29,851 nt of DNA from Bacteroidota bacterium (GCA_023418315.1 JAEZZY010000006.1:1-29851); one strand, 5' to 3'; numbered from the stretch's first letter, positions 12,663 through 21,512 are shown. Made by a program: numbers and translations. The notes: generated from the letters alone by a model not told the origin.

Positions 12663-15383
12663 TTATTTAAAATCTCCCGCCTTCACATAGCTCATCTTAG
12701 CCGGGTTGATGTATTTTTTAATGGCAGTGTTCACTTCGGTTACGGTTAAGTTTTGCAGCTTCTCATCCATTGCCTTGTCGAACTGCATGGTGCGTCCCAA
12801 AAACAAATTGCCGTTTATTTTTCCGGCAAGCTGCCCGTCGGAGGCGCGGCTTGTTTGGCGCGATTGCAGCACACCGGTTTTCGCAGCATCCAGTTCTTCC
12901 TGCGTAATGCCTTCATTTACCCATTTCGTCAGTTCTTCTTTATAGGCGGTCATCAGTTTGTCTTTATTTTCGGGGTTGTAGATAGCATAAGAACCGAAGC
13001 TGCCTTTATCATCCATGGTACCGGCGCTTAGGAAAGAGCCTACGCCATACGAGAGCCCTTCTTTCTGACGAATACGTGTGGCAAGTCTGGAATTTAAAAA
13101 GCCTTGTCCGAAAATAAAATTGCCCATATACAAGGCTGCATAATCGGGATGGTCGTCTTTCAATTTTATATCCATAGCGGACAGGAACATGGCGTTTTTC
13201 TTATCCGGTGTTTTCAGTTCTTTATCTTCCGGCGCATAATCCTTGTAACTGTCTTCTATGCGGGTATAGCTTTTTATGGCACTCCAATTGCCCAGCAGTT
13301 TGCTCATTTTTTGTTTCACTATAGCCGCGTCAAAATCGCCTACAAGAGCTGCTGTGGCGCTGCTGCCGTTATAATAATCGGAATAAAATTTCTTGACTTC
13401 CTCCAGCGTGGTGGCTTTTACGGCGGCAAGGTCTTCTTCTACGGTGGTGCTATAGAGGACATGCCCTTTGGGGAAGGTGTTGCCGATGCGGCTAAGCGCT
13501 CTTGACGCTACATCATTCGGTTCACTACGTTGCTTTTCGATGGCGCTTATGGTTTCTTCCACCAGCGTTTTATATTCTTCGGAAGGGAAGGATGGTTCAT
13601 GTAATATCTCAGTGATGAGGTCAAGGTATTCCGGCAGTTTATCGCGGGTGGTTTGTCCGCTTATATATACATTTTGCCGGCTGGGGAAAATGTTGAGTGT
13701 GCTTTGCAGTTTATCCAGGGTTTCGTTTATCTGTGCTTGGGTATGCTTAGCCGTACCGCGTTTCAGCATGGAGGCGGCAAAGTCGGCTATCTGTCCTTTG
13801 TTCATTAGGCTGCTTTCATCTCCCAGACGGAGTGTAGCACGAAACTCAACGGTATTGCCGCGTGTTTGTTTTTGCAGCAGACTGTATTTAGCGCCTCCTG
13901 TAAGGGCTATGTTTTCCGTACGCTTGTCTATATTATCGGGAGAGGGGTCAAAGGCTTCTCCTTGTGCCAGCGCTTCTTCTCCTTTATAGCCATTCAGCAC
14001 CTTGGCAAGATCGGGTCTCCCGGGTATGGCAGCCCGTTGAGGGTCAGCGGTAGGAATAAATACGCCGCAGGTACGGTTGGAGTTGATGATATAAGCACTT
14101 GCCACGCGGTTTACATCTGCTACGGTCAGTTTTTTCAAATAATCTCTGTAAAGAAAACCTACGCGCCAGTCGCCCTGCCCTATAAACTCACTAAGCAAGG
14201 TGCCCACCCGTGTAGAATTTCTGAATAAGGTTTCATAGTTTTTCAGCAAGGAGGCTTTCGCTTTTGTTACTTCCTCTTCGGTAATGGGTTTTGTTTTCAG
14301 CTCATCAAGGGTGGCGAAAAGCGTCTTTTTTGCATCTTCCAAAGATTTATCCTTCAATACATCGGCATGGATATACATATAGCCGGGATCGTGCAGTCCG
14401 GCTGCCCATCCCCATACCGTGCTTGCTTTTCCGGATTTTACAAGGCTTTGGTAGAGTCTGCCATTCGGCTCATTGGTCAGTACTTCGCTGAGCACATCTA
14501 TAGCGGCGTAATCGGGATGCGGACCGGGAGGTATGTGATAGGATAAGGCTACGGCTTGCACATCTCCGGCGCGGCGCAGCTCCACATAACGCTCACCGTC
14601 CTGCACCGGCTCTACGGTATAGGTCTTAGGCAATACCCGTGTAGGGCGCGGGATGTTGCCAAAATATTTATTGACGAGCGCCAGGGTTTTTGCCTCATCT
14701 ATCTTACCGGCTACTACCAGGGTGGCGTTATCGGGTTGATAGTATTTTTTATAAAACGCTTTCAGGTTTTCTATAGGCACTTTTTCTATATCCTCTTTAG
14801 AGCCTATGGTGGATTTTCCATAGTTGTGCCATAGATAGGCGGTAGATAAAATTCGCTCCCTCAGCACGCGGCTGGGGCTGTTTTCCCCGCTTTCAAATTC
14901 GTTGCGTACTACGGTAAATTCACTTTGCAGATCTTTATTGTCAATGAAGGAATGAATCATCCTATCCGCTTCCAGATCCAGCGCCCAGTTCAGGTTTTCA
15001 TCGGTAGCGTTGAAGGTTTCAAAATAATTGGTACGATCATACCAAGTAGTGCCATTGGGACTGGCGCCGTGTGCCGTCAGCTCTGCGGGGATGTTGGGGT
15101 GCTTTGTAGAACCTTTGAATACCAAATGCTCCAGCAGATGTGCCATACCGCTTTCTCCATAGCCTTCATGACGGCTGCCTACATGGTAAGTGATGTTTAC
15201 GGTAATGGTAGGCTTCGACTGATCCGGAAAGAGCAGTACCTGCAATCCGTTGGACAGCCTGTATTCCGTAATGCCTTCCACGCTGGTGATTTTTTGGGGC
15301 GCGGGTGGAGTGCCCTGAGCCTTGCCCGAATAGACGGCAGCAAACAATGCCAGTCCGCCGAGGAGGAAATAGGATAATCTCAT
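12663..15383 (-). CDS. Exported M16 family zinc peptidase (two-domain, pitrilysin type)
   Basis: A 906-residue exported metallopeptidase. MRLSYFLLGGLALFAAVYSG plus KAQG is a signal peptide, which is why the ATG at 15383 is preferred over a frame starting at 15425. The first M16 domain has the inverted zinc motif HLLEH (His82, Glu85, His86) and the third ligand Glu162 in VVRNEFE, the family spacing. Two M16 halves, each with an active-like and a C-terminal inactive subdomain, fill the protein; the second half lacks HxxEH, as is usual. The zinc site is complete, so it should be an active periplasmic or envelope protease or peptidase. It stands alone as a transcription unit ending at the hairpin near 12610. 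No type IX C-terminal sorting domain is evident. Confidence 0.93.
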   Translation of the reverse strand: MRLSYFLLGGLALFAAVYSGKAQGTPPAPQKITSVEGITEYRLSNGLQVLLFPDQSKPTITVNITYHVGSRHEGYGESGMAHLLEHLVFKGSTKHPNIPAELTAHGASPNGTTWYDRTNYFETFNATDENLNWALDLEADRMIHSFIDNKDLQSEFTVVRNEFESGENSPSRVLRERILSTAYLWHNYGKSTIGSKEDIEKVPIENLKAFYKKYYQPDNATLVVAGKIDEAKTLALVNKYFGNIPRPTRVLPKTYTVEPVQDGERYVELRRAGDVQAVALSYHIPPGPHPDYAAIDVLSEVLTNEPNGRLYQSLVKSGKASTVWGWAAGLHDPGYMYIHADVLKDKSLEDAKKTLFATLDELKTKPITEEEVTKAKASLLKNYETLFRNSTRVGTLLSEFIGQGDWRVGFLYRDYLKKLTVADVNRVASAYIINSNRTCGVFIPTADPQRAAIPGRPDLAKVLNGYKGEEALAQGEAFDPSPDNIDKRTENIALTGGAKYSLLQKQTRGNTVEFRATLRLGDESSLMNKGQIADFAASMLKRGTAKHTQAQINETLDKLQSTLNIFPSRQNVYISGQTTRDKLPEYLDLITEILHEPSFPSEEYKTLVEETISAIEKQRSEPNDVASRALSRIGNTFPKGHVLYSTTVEEDLAAVKATTLEEVKKFYSDYYNGSSATAALVGDFDAAIVKQKMSKLLGNWSAIKSYTRIEDSYKDYAPEDKELKTPDKKNAMFLSAMDIKLKDDHPDYAALYMGNFIFGQGFLNSRLATRIRQKEGLSYGVGSFLSAGTMDDKGSFGSYAIYNPENKDKLMTAYKEELTKWVNEGITQEELDAAKTGVLQSRQTSRASDGQLAGKINGNLFLGRTMQFDKAMDEKLQNLTVTEVNTAIKKYINPAKMSYVKAGDFK

Positions 15384-15689
15384 GTTATATTGATTTGTTA
15401 TGCTTACAAACGTTAAATGTACCAAGAAAAAAGTATTTCTATTATTCCTATAAAGGGGGAAAAAAGAGGGATATGCTTTTAAGGATACCTATGAAAAGCA
15501 AATTCCGCAAGGAATAAACCTGCTGAAATACGCTACCGGCGTAAGTACCGGCTCCTTTTCTCTTTGCTCCGCACAGCAAGCAGACGCTGGGTATCCATCT
15601 TCTTAAAAAAAACTCGGTATGTTTAATAGCCTTTCGGGTATTGTTTTTTGAGGAGCTTTATAGGTATGTAAAAATGAACACCGCTATTT
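15384..15689. other. 306-base gap before the M16 gene
   Basis: I see no gene here. It should hold the minus-strand promoter of the M16 peptidase; only imperfect -7 matches (TAACGTTTG type near 15413-15405) can be found. There is a direct repeat TACCGGC at 15535-15541 and 15547-15553, and an A8 run after 15602. No hairpin terminator was recognised for the DUF3817 gene ending at 15690. Confidence 0.4.
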
Positions 15690-15980
15690 TTATGCTTCTT
15701 CCTTTTTCAACTGCCGCTCCACTACAAAAGGCGCAAACGGCAATAAGGATGCAATAAAGAAAATACATACACGTTTGAACGTCCATTTATAGGTAAACGC
15801 ACATACAAGCAGCAAAGCCGCATAGGCTACAAACAAGACACCATGCGCCCATCCGGTATATTTTACCATAAGCGGATAATCGAAAAAATATTTCAGCGGC
15901 ATGGCTATAAACAGCAAGAGCAGATAAGAAATTCCTTCGGCTATAGCCGTTTTGCGGTACAAGTCCAGTAGGTTCTTCAC
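15690..15980 (-). CDS. DUF3817 integral membrane protein
   Basis: A 96-residue inner membrane protein with about three hydrophobic helices (roughly 15-35, 43-62 and 68-88). It has the DUF3817 signature: an N-terminal RKTAIAEGISYLLLLFIAMP segment with the conserved EG, then YPLMVKYTGWAHGVLFVAYA containing the conserved G-x-x-HG. It starts with GTG at 15980. The function of the family is not known to me; it is common in Bacteroidota and Actinobacteria. A C-terminal cytoplasmic tail is short and basic/acidic (RQLKKEEA). It lies about 100 bases downstream of porT on the same strand and could be cotranscribed. Confidence 0.87.
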   Translation of the reverse strand: MKNLLDLYRKTAIAEGISYLLLLFIAMPLKYFFDYPLMVKYTGWAHGVLFVAYAALLLVCAFTYKWTFKRVCIFFIASLLPFAPFVVERQLKKEEA

Positions 15981-16086
15981 GTTGTTTTTCTGATTTTTTA
16001 TGGAATAGTGCCAAAAATAACCCGTCGCCTCTACTCTGTCAAATCATTAAAGCTATAGCGCTATTGAGGGTGCATGAAGGTGTGGC

Positions 16087-16779
16087 TTAGCCTTCCAGAT
16101 GAATGGAGATTACAATCATGCGGGTATTGAGCGATTGGATGGCATTGGTAAGCGGCACACCCGGATCTCTGTATAGTTGATTTCCTAAGCCCTGACTTAA
16201 TTTTACCTCCGGTGAAAAAATAAAATTGGGATAATAAAATTCAAAACCTACGCCCAGTTCATAGCCGAAATCGGCAGGTGAAACTTTCAGCCACTCATCG
16301 GAGCGCCGTGAACGGGCATTGGCAGAAAGGTCATAATCGAACTTACCGCCCAGCATTCCGTAAAACCGAAAATTCCGGATACGGTCGCTTTTAAATTTCA
16401 ATTGCAAAGGCAGATGTACGTAAATGGCTTCCAGCGAACGGTCGGAAGTGCTGTCGTTTTTAAAAGTAGTAACCACTCTTTTTTCTGCAAAAGAAAGAGA
16501 TGGCACCAGCCGCAGATCCACATATTTGGAAAGCCGCAGATTGCCCATCAAACCCAAGTTGAAGCCCGGACTAAACTTTGGCTGTATGCGCATGAAGGTA
16601 TCATGTGCCACATAGGACTGATCGTATTTGATGCGGTATTGAGAAAAGTTCAAACCGAAGGTAAGTCCGAAATAATAAAGCTTGTCATCATGATCGGGCA
16701 TATTGAGCTTTCTGCGTTGTGCATTTGCCTGCAAGGAAAGCAAGGCTAAAATAACAAGGAGTATTTTTTTCATTTGCAT
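16087..16779 (-). CDS. porT: PorT family outer membrane protein (type IX secretion)
   Basis: A 230-residue outer membrane beta-barrel. The signal peptide is KKILLVILALLSLQANA. The mature start QRRKLNMPDHDDKLYYFG followed by LTFGLNFSQYRIKYDQS, and the segment KFSPGFNLGLMGNLRLSKYV, are characteristic of PorT/SprT, an outer membrane component needed for type IX secretion. Alternating strands then run to the C-terminus. Two ATGs lie six bases apart (16779 and 16773); either gives the signal peptide. It is downstream of the (p)ppGpp gene by about 80 bases on the same strand. Other secretion genes (porK-N, sprA) are not in the window. Generic outer membrane barrels share this outline, so PorT is likely but not certain. 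Confidence 0.78.
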   Translation of the reverse strand: MQMKKILLVILALLSLQANAQRRKLNMPDHDDKLYYFGLTFGLNFSQYRIKYDQSYVAHDTFMRIQPKFSPGFNLGLMGNLRLSKYVDLRLVPSLSFAEKRVVTTFKNDSTSDRSLEAIYVHLPLQLKFKSDRIRNFRFYGMLGGKFDYDLSANARSRRSDEWLKVSPADFGYELGVGFEFYYPNFIFSPEVKLSQGLGNQLYRDPGVPLTNAIQSLNTRMIVISIHLEG

Positions 16780-16860
16780 GAGAACGGCAATATTACAACG
16801 CGGCTTGCGAAGATAAAGTATGTGGTGCAGAAAAACAGGTTGCGACGGAAAATAGCCTGA

Positions 16861-19110
16861 TCAATTTTCATGCGCTTCGATGCGTTCTACTTTCATGATA
16901 CCCTCCAGCTCTTGCAGGCGATGGCTCAGTACGTCCAGTTCTTCGCGGTCGTGCACATATACCATAATGGTTCCTTTAAACACCCCGTCTGTAGAGTCAA
17001 TGCTCATAGAACGCATATTCATTTTCAGCTCGCCGGAGATGACGTTGGTAATTTTTTGTATCACACCCACATCGTCTAACCCGGTAATGACCACTCCGCT
17101 CAGGAAAGATATTTCCTTGTTTTTCGCCCATTTGGTTTTTACGATACGGTGGCCGTAGTTGGCTAAAAGCTGCGCTGCGTTCGGGCAATCGGTTCGATGG
17201 ATTTTCAACCCTTCCCCGGCGGTAACGAAGCCAAACACATCATCACCCGGTATCGGCTGGCAGCACTGCGCCAGTTTGTAGAGAATTTTATCCGAGCTTT
17301 CTCCGAAAATGATTAGCTCCGTAGGCTTTGTCGGTTTTTTTACATGCGCTTCTCCTACGAGTTTTATGTCGCTTTCCGGTTTGGTTTCTTTAGCAGGCGC
17401 TGTCAGTTTATCGCCTATGAGGGTAAATTCTTTCAGCTCTTTCAGGTCAATGCTGCCTACGGCGATGGCATAATATACATCCAGTGGCGATGGCTTTTTG
17501 AAATAGCTGCACAGTTCGTTGAGGTTGTGCTGCGACATAGCTGCACCCAGGTGATCCAGCTTGCGTTGCAATGCAGCTTTTCCGTCTTCCGCTACTCGTC
17601 GTTTTTCTTCTTTGAGATAGTATTTGATACGGGATTTTGCCTTGGCCGTCGTAACGAAGTTGAGCCAGTCATCGTTGGGTTTTTGTTTAGAGGAAGTAAT
17701 GATTTCTACCTGGTCGCCGCTTTTCAGGGGGTGGCTCAGTGGCACGAGCCGGTAATTGACCTTCGCACCAATACAATGCGCCCCCAGCTCAGAATGGATA
17801 TCGAAGGCAAAATCCAGCGCTGTAGCGTTTTTGGGCAAGATGCGCATTTCTCCCTTGGGAGTGTAGATATATATTTCTTCGGTAAAAAGATCCAGTTTGA
17901 AATCATGCAGAAAGTCAAGGGTATCAGTATCGGGGTTGGCAAGTACATCCCGCAAGTGTTGTAGAAAGGCATCCAGCTTGCTTTCCTGCGCGGAGGATTT
18001 TCCTTCTTTATATTTCCAATGGGCGGCAAGTCCTTTCTCGGCTATTTCGTTCATGCGGGCAGTGCGTATCTGTACTTCCACCCATCGCCCGCCGGGGCCC
18101 ATTACCGTTGTATGCAGTGCTTCATAGCCATTCCCTTTAGGCACACTTATCCAGTCGCGCAGCCGCTCGGTACTGGGTCGGTAAAAATTGGTAACGATGG
18201 AATAGACTTTCCAGCAATCTTCTTTTTCCCGCTCGAGCGGTGAATGGAGAATGATACGAATGGCGAAGAGGTCATATACTTCCTCAAAAGAAACATGCTT
18301 GGTGCGCATCTTGTCCCAGATGCTGTGTATGGCTTTGGAGCGCCCGAACAGCTCAAATTTGAAACCCGATTTTTCCAGCTCTTCTTTTATCGGTTTGATA
18401 AATTCATTGATGTATTTGTTGCGTTCTTTTTTGGTGTCTTTCAGACCTTTGGTAATCTCGGTATAAATTTCCGGCTGCGTATATTTCAATGCCAGGTCTT
18501 CCAGCTCCGATTTTATTTCGTACAGTCCTAAGCGATGCGCCAGCGGCGAATAGATATAGGTAGTTTCCGAAGAAATTTTTAATTGTTTCTCCCGGCTCAT
18601 GCTTTCTAAGGTGCGCATATTGTGCAGCCTGTCGGCGAGTTTGATGAGGATGACGCGGGGGTCGTCTGCCAGAGTCAGCAATATCTTGCGGAAGTTTTCC
18701 GCCTGTACGGTGCTACTGGCTTTTATATCCACCACGTTGGCTATTTTGGTAAGCCCGTCAATGATTTTAGCGTAGTTGCTGCCAAACTCACGCTCTATAT
18801 CTTCCAGAGTGATTTCGGTATCTTCTACCGTATCGTGCAGCAAGGCACAAATAGCAGAGGTAACGCCTAGCCCGATTTCCTCCACTACAATCCTTGCTAC
18901 GGCTATAGGATGCAGGATATAAGGCTCACCGGATTTTCGACGCATGTCCCTATGCGAATCTGCGGCTATTTCAAATGCGCGCCTTACCAGTTTGCGATCG
19001 CCTTTTTTGATATGCTGTTTTAGCGCTCTAAGCAACCCCCTATATTCACGAAGTATATGCTTCTTTTCTTCCTCTTCGTTCTTGTCGTATATTTTTACTA
19101 TGGTTTCCAT
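16861..19110 (-). CDS. rsh: Bifunctional (p)ppGpp synthetase/hydrolase (RelA/SpoT homologue)
   Basis: A 749-residue stringent response enzyme that makes and destroys (p)ppGpp. The hydrolase HD domain is intact: His67 in YILHPIAV, HDTVEDT with His92-Asp93, and Asp160 in IKLADRLHNMRT. The synthetase domain includes FGRSKAIHSIWDKM and DLFAIRIILHS. A TGS domain (EIYIYTPKGEMRILPKNATALDF, shortened: about 405-465), a zinc-finger-like CCQPIPGDD region near 625-632, and a C-terminal ACT domain from about 675 complete the long RSH form. Both catalytic halves look functional, so it is probably the single main RSH of the cell. The ATG is at 19110; the 126-base divergent gap to tadA should contain its promoter. 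Confidence 0.95.
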   Translation of the reverse strand: METIVKIYDKNEEEEKKHILREYRGLLRALKQHIKKGDRKLVRRAFEIAADSHRDMRRKSGEPYILHPIAVARIVVEEIGLGVTSAICALLHDTVEDTEITLEDIEREFGSNYAKIIDGLTKIANVVDIKASSTVQAENFRKILLTLADDPRVILIKLADRLHNMRTLESMSREKQLKISSETTYIYSPLAHRLGLYEIKSELEDLALKYTQPEIYTEITKGLKDTKKERNKYINEFIKPIKEELEKSGFKFELFGRSKAIHSIWDKMRTKHVSFEEVYDLFAIRIILHSPLEREKEDCWKVYSIVTNFYRPSTERLRDWISVPKGNGYEALHTTVMGPGGRWVEVQIRTARMNEIAEKGLAAHWKYKEGKSSAQESKLDAFLQHLRDVLANPDTDTLDFLHDFKLDLFTEEIYIYTPKGEMRILPKNATALDFAFDIHSELGAHCIGAKVNYRLVPLSHPLKSGDQVEIITSSKQKPNDDWLNFVTTAKAKSRIKYYLKEEKRRVAEDGKAALQRKLDHLGAAMSQHNLNELCSYFKKPSPLDVYYAIAVGSIDLKELKEFTLIGDKLTAPAKETKPESDIKLVGEAHVKKPTKPTELIIFGESSDKILYKLAQCCQPIPGDDVFGFVTAGEGLKIHRTDCPNAAQLLANYGHRIVKTKWAKNKEISFLSGVVITGLDDVGVIQKITNVISGELKMNMRSMSIDSTDGVFKGTIMVYVHDREELDVLSHRLQELEGIMKVERIEAHEN

Positions 19111-19165
19111 ATTTTCCTCATCCTAAAATACGGAAAAATAAACGGATTACAGAAGTATTTTTTAG

Positions 19166-19194
19166 TTGATTTCTAAAGCAGCCTGCGTACTTTG
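19166..19194 (+). promoter_or_regulatory. Candidate promoter of tadA
   Basis: TTG (19166-19168), a 19-base spacer, then TACTTTG (19188-19194). This is one base short of TAnnTTTG but at the right distance. Transcription from here would start about 40 bases before the proposed TTG start at 19237 and argues against translation beginning at 19192. Confidence 0.45.
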
Positions 19195-19236
19195 CGCCCT
19201 GCAATAAAATATACCTTCCTTCAGAAAAAAACGGCT

Positions 19237-19680
19237 TTGATTTTCACGCATGAATATTATATGAAAGAAGCGTTGCGGCAAGCACGCCTCGCCTATGAAG
19301 CAGATGAAGTGCCTATAGGCGCGCTTGTGGTATGGAATCAGAAAATTATTGCGCGCGGGCACAATCAGGTAGAGCTGCTGCGCGATAGCACTGCCCATGC
19401 CGAGATGATAGCCCTTACCTCCGCCTTTCAGGAACTGGGAGCAAAATACCTTCCCGATGCTACCCTTTACGTAACCATAGAGCCTTGCCTCATGTGCTGC
19501 GGTGCCCTATACTGGAGCAAAATTGGCAGCATTGTATATGGTGCCGAAGACGTGAAAAACGGATACCGCAAAACGACCGGCGACCGTTCTCCTTTTCATC
19601 CGAAAACGGAAATTATTAAAGGCATTATGGCAGAAGAATGTATGCAGCTGATGAAAGATTTTTTTGCGGCAAGGCGATAA
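19237..19680 (+). CDS. tadA: tRNA-specific adenosine deaminase
   Basis: This zinc enzyme converts adenosine to inosine at the wobble position of tRNA-Arg. HAEM supplies the zinc His and the catalytic Glu, and PCLMCCGAL supplies two zinc cysteines. EVPIGALVV is the conserved N-terminal strand. The family's opening 'F(S/T)HEYxM' (E. coli FSHEYWM) is matched by FTHEYYM, which lies before the first ATG (19261). The likely start is therefore the TTG at 19237 (147 aa). A TTG at 19192 would add a basic extension but sits inside the promoter-like box. It is followed after 56 bases by the gamma-carbonic anhydrase gene. Confidence 0.9.
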   Translation: MIFTHEYYMKEALRQARLAYEADEVPIGALVVWNQKIIARGHNQVELLRDSTAHAEMIALTSAFQELGAKYLPDATLYVTIEPCLMCCGALYWSKIGSIVYGAEDVKNGYRKTTGDRSPFHPKTEIIKGIMAEECMQLMKDFFAARR

Positions 19681-19736
19681 GGCTATCCTTTGTTTTTTGT
19701 TGCTTTGCAGAAACAGTTTTAAAACAAGAATAAAAA

Positions 19737-20258
19737 ATGAGCCAACATCCCATCATCCTGCCCGTAAACGGAATTGCTCCTAAGATACCTGAAGATTGTT
19801 TTGTAGCGCCCAATGCTACTATTGTAGGAGATGTGGAAATGGGCGCAGCATGCAGCATCTGGTTCAATGCCGTGGTGCGCGGCGATGTGAACAGCATCCG
19901 CATGGGCAATAAAGTAAATGTACAAGACGGAGCCTGCATTCACTGTACTTACCAAAAAACCAAGACACTTATAGGCAATAATGTATCCATAGGGCATCAT
20001 GCCATTGTGCATGGCTGCACGGTAGATGATAATGTACTGATAGGCATGGGCGCCATCGTGATGGACGGTGCCAGAATAGGCAGCAACAGCATCATAGCCG
20101 CCGGTGCGGTAGTGCTGGAAAATACCGTAGTGCCGCCGGGAAGCATCTTCGCAGGAGTGCCGGCAAAAAAGGTAAAAGACATCAGCCAGGATTTGCTGAA
20201 AGGAGAAGTGGAACGCATAGCAAACAACTATATAACATACAGCTCCTGGTTCCGCTAA
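19737..20258 (+). CDS. Gamma-class carbonic anhydrase-like hexapeptide protein
   Basis: A 173-residue left-handed beta-helix protein made of hexapeptide repeats such as ATIVGD, NVSIGH, NVLIGM and IIAAGA. Zinc-binding histidines of the gamma carbonic anhydrase fold are visible: His69 in GACIHC, and His87 and His92 in SIGHHAIVHGC. RGDVNSIRMG is the conserved trimer-interface stretch. The protein resembles the YrdA/PaaY group, trimeric proteins with weak or unproven carbonic anhydrase activity. The full catalytic loop of the archaeal Cam enzyme is absent, as is usual for this group. It probably shares a transcript with tadA, ending before the barrel protein's own promoter. Confidence 0.92.
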   Translation: MSQHPIILPVNGIAPKIPEDCFVAPNATIVGDVEMGAACSIWFNAVVRGDVNSIRMGNKVNVQDGACIHCTYQKTKTLIGNNVSIGHHAIVHGCTVDDNVLIGMGAIVMDGARIGSNSIIAAGAVVLENTVVPPGSIFAGVPAKKVKDISQDLLKGEVERIANNYITYSSWFR

Positions 20259-20290
20259 AAAATAATAGTAAAGGATATTTTTAAAAACTA

Positions 20291-20321
20291 TTGCTTTAAT
20301 AGAAAACAGCTATTACATTTG
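20291..20321 (+). promoter_or_regulatory. Strong promoter of the outer membrane barrel gene
   Basis: TTG (20291-20293), a 20-base spacer, and TACATTTG (20314-20321), an exact Bacteroidota -7 element. The predicted leader before the ATG at 20351 is about 25 bases, AT-rich, with no Shine-Dalgarno, as is common in this phylum. Confidence 0.75.
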
Positions 20322-20350
20322 CTTAATTAAAATCAAACGCAAACTACTAT

Positions 20351-21103
20351 ATGAAAAAATTGATTCTCGCTGCGTTAGCTGTTGGTTCTTTCGCTACAGC
20401 ACAAGCTCAAAAACCCGGAAGCATTTTAGTTTACGGAAACATTGGCGTGAGCAGACACGTAACCACTGTTGATGATGGTGTACTTGGCACACCCGATGTG
20501 GACAACATTGACTTCGGTTTTAACTTCATCCCCGGTATCGGTTATCAATTTAATAAAAATTGGACTGCTGGTATGAACCTCGGTATCATGTTCAACAGAA
20601 CAAGTACAGACCCCGAAACAGTGGAAACAAGAGTAAGGCAATTTGCCATCGGACCTTTCCTTCGTCATACTATGCCGCTTAGCAAAACCTTCTTCGTGTA
20701 TCACCAATTTAACCTGGCTTACTTAGACGGTAAAAAAACTACGGATAATCCATCTCCTGCGTTTGATCCGGTTTATGATTCTCACGGAATTTTCACAAAC
20801 ATCCTTCCAGGTATCGGTGTGAACTTCTCTAAATGTATGGCATTGAACTTCTCTATGGGCGGACTTCAATACGTATGGCAAAGAGAAAGCAACAACACAA
20901 ACCCTGTAGAAACTACTACTTCTAACTTCGACTTCACTTTCGGTCGTCAGTTCAGCATCGGTATCTCTGCTAACTTAGGTGGCAAAAGAACCTATGGTAA
21001 AAGAGACCCAGGCATGGAGCACCGTCGCCACATGGATATGAGCGATGATGACGATATGGAAATCAAAGTAAAAAGAAAAAAAGTAAACGTTGAAGAAGAC
21101 TAA
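20351..21103 (+). CDS. Outer membrane beta-barrel protein with charged C-terminal tail
   Basis: A 250-residue exported protein. MKKLILAALAVGSFATAQA is a signal peptide and the mature chain starts QKPGSILVYGNIGV. About eight amphipathic strands follow (for example FNFIPGIGYQF, WTAGMNLGIMF, FAIGPFLRHTM, FSIGISANLGG), as in small OmpW/OmpX-like barrels of Bacteroidota. The last strand ends near residue 212, yet the chain goes on for about 38 residues with HRRHMDMSDDDDMEIKVKRK and a Glu-Asp end, so the usual terminal aromatic residue is not at the C-terminus. It has its own promoter and terminator, and even codon use that suggests high expression. Ligand or cargo is unknown. Confidence 0.88.
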   Translation: MKKLILAALAVGSFATAQAQKPGSILVYGNIGVSRHVTTVDDGVLGTPDVDNIDFGFNFIPGIGYQFNKNWTAGMNLGIMFNRTSTDPETVETRVRQFAIGPFLRHTMPLSKTFFVYHQFNLAYLDGKKTTDNPSPAFDPVYDSHGIFTNILPGIGVNFSKCMALNFSMGGLQYVWQRESNNTNPVETTTSNFDFTFGRQFSIGISANLGGKRTYGKRDPGMEHRRHMDMSDDDDMEIKVKRKKVNVEED

Positions 21104-21129
21104 TTAATTCCTTCTCCTCCAAAATATAA

Positions 21130-21158
21130 AGCAGCGGATTTTCCCCGCTGCTTTTTTT
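21130..21158 (+). terminator. Rho-independent terminator of the barrel gene
   Basis: An 8-base perfect stem, AGCAGCGG (21130-21137) with CCGCTGCT (21145-21152), a 7-base loop and a following T run to 21158. It lies 26 bases after the stop codon, a classic intrinsic terminator. Confidence 0.92.
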
Positions 21159-21159
21159 A

Positions 21160-21484
21160 TGCGTCTATAGGAATGGGGTGAATGGTTGATTTACATAAAC
21201 GTATAGCTGCTTTGAACCTCATCCATTCCTAATTCCTTCCCATAGTCCCTTATACGAAATTGACAGGATGCACAACTGATTTATTAGTTTGCATAGGGAA
21301 TTTTTTGTGCAAGGGTTTTCGCGCAAAGACGCAAGGGTTTTGCACGAATACGAACACAAAGATTTTTTGTTCCAACCCCTTCATTTTCCCAAAGCTATGA
21401 CCCCTACAGGATTATAGCGGATTTTATCGCACAAATGCTTTATTAGCTTTTATTTGCTCAAACGATTATATCCTTCCATGGCAC
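21160..21484. other. Gene-free stretch with degenerate short repeats
   Basis: No gene can be supported here. Between the two terminators lies a low-information sequence. It includes GCAAGGGTTTT at 21310-21320 and again at 21331-21341, separated by CGCGCAAAGA. The 'GCGCAAAGACGCAAGG' flavour resembles dispersed intergenic repeats I have seen in environmental Bacteroidota genomes. No promoter for a small RNA could be identified with confidence. Confidence 0.4.
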
Positions 21485-21512
21485 AAAAAAACCGCCATGA
21501 AATTCATAGCGG
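21485..21512 (-). terminator. Terminator of the DUF2911 gene
   Basis: On the minus strand CCGCTATG (21512-21505) pairs with CATGGCGG (21499-21492), with one T-G wobble and a 5-base loop. A run of seven T follows at 21491-21485. It lies 24 bases beyond the DUF2911 stop. Confidence 0.85.

Noticed and set aside
17344..17964. 206-codon plus-strand frame inside the (p)ppGpp gene
   Set aside because: A shadow of a well-conserved gene on the other strand; Phe/Tyr-rich and without motifs.
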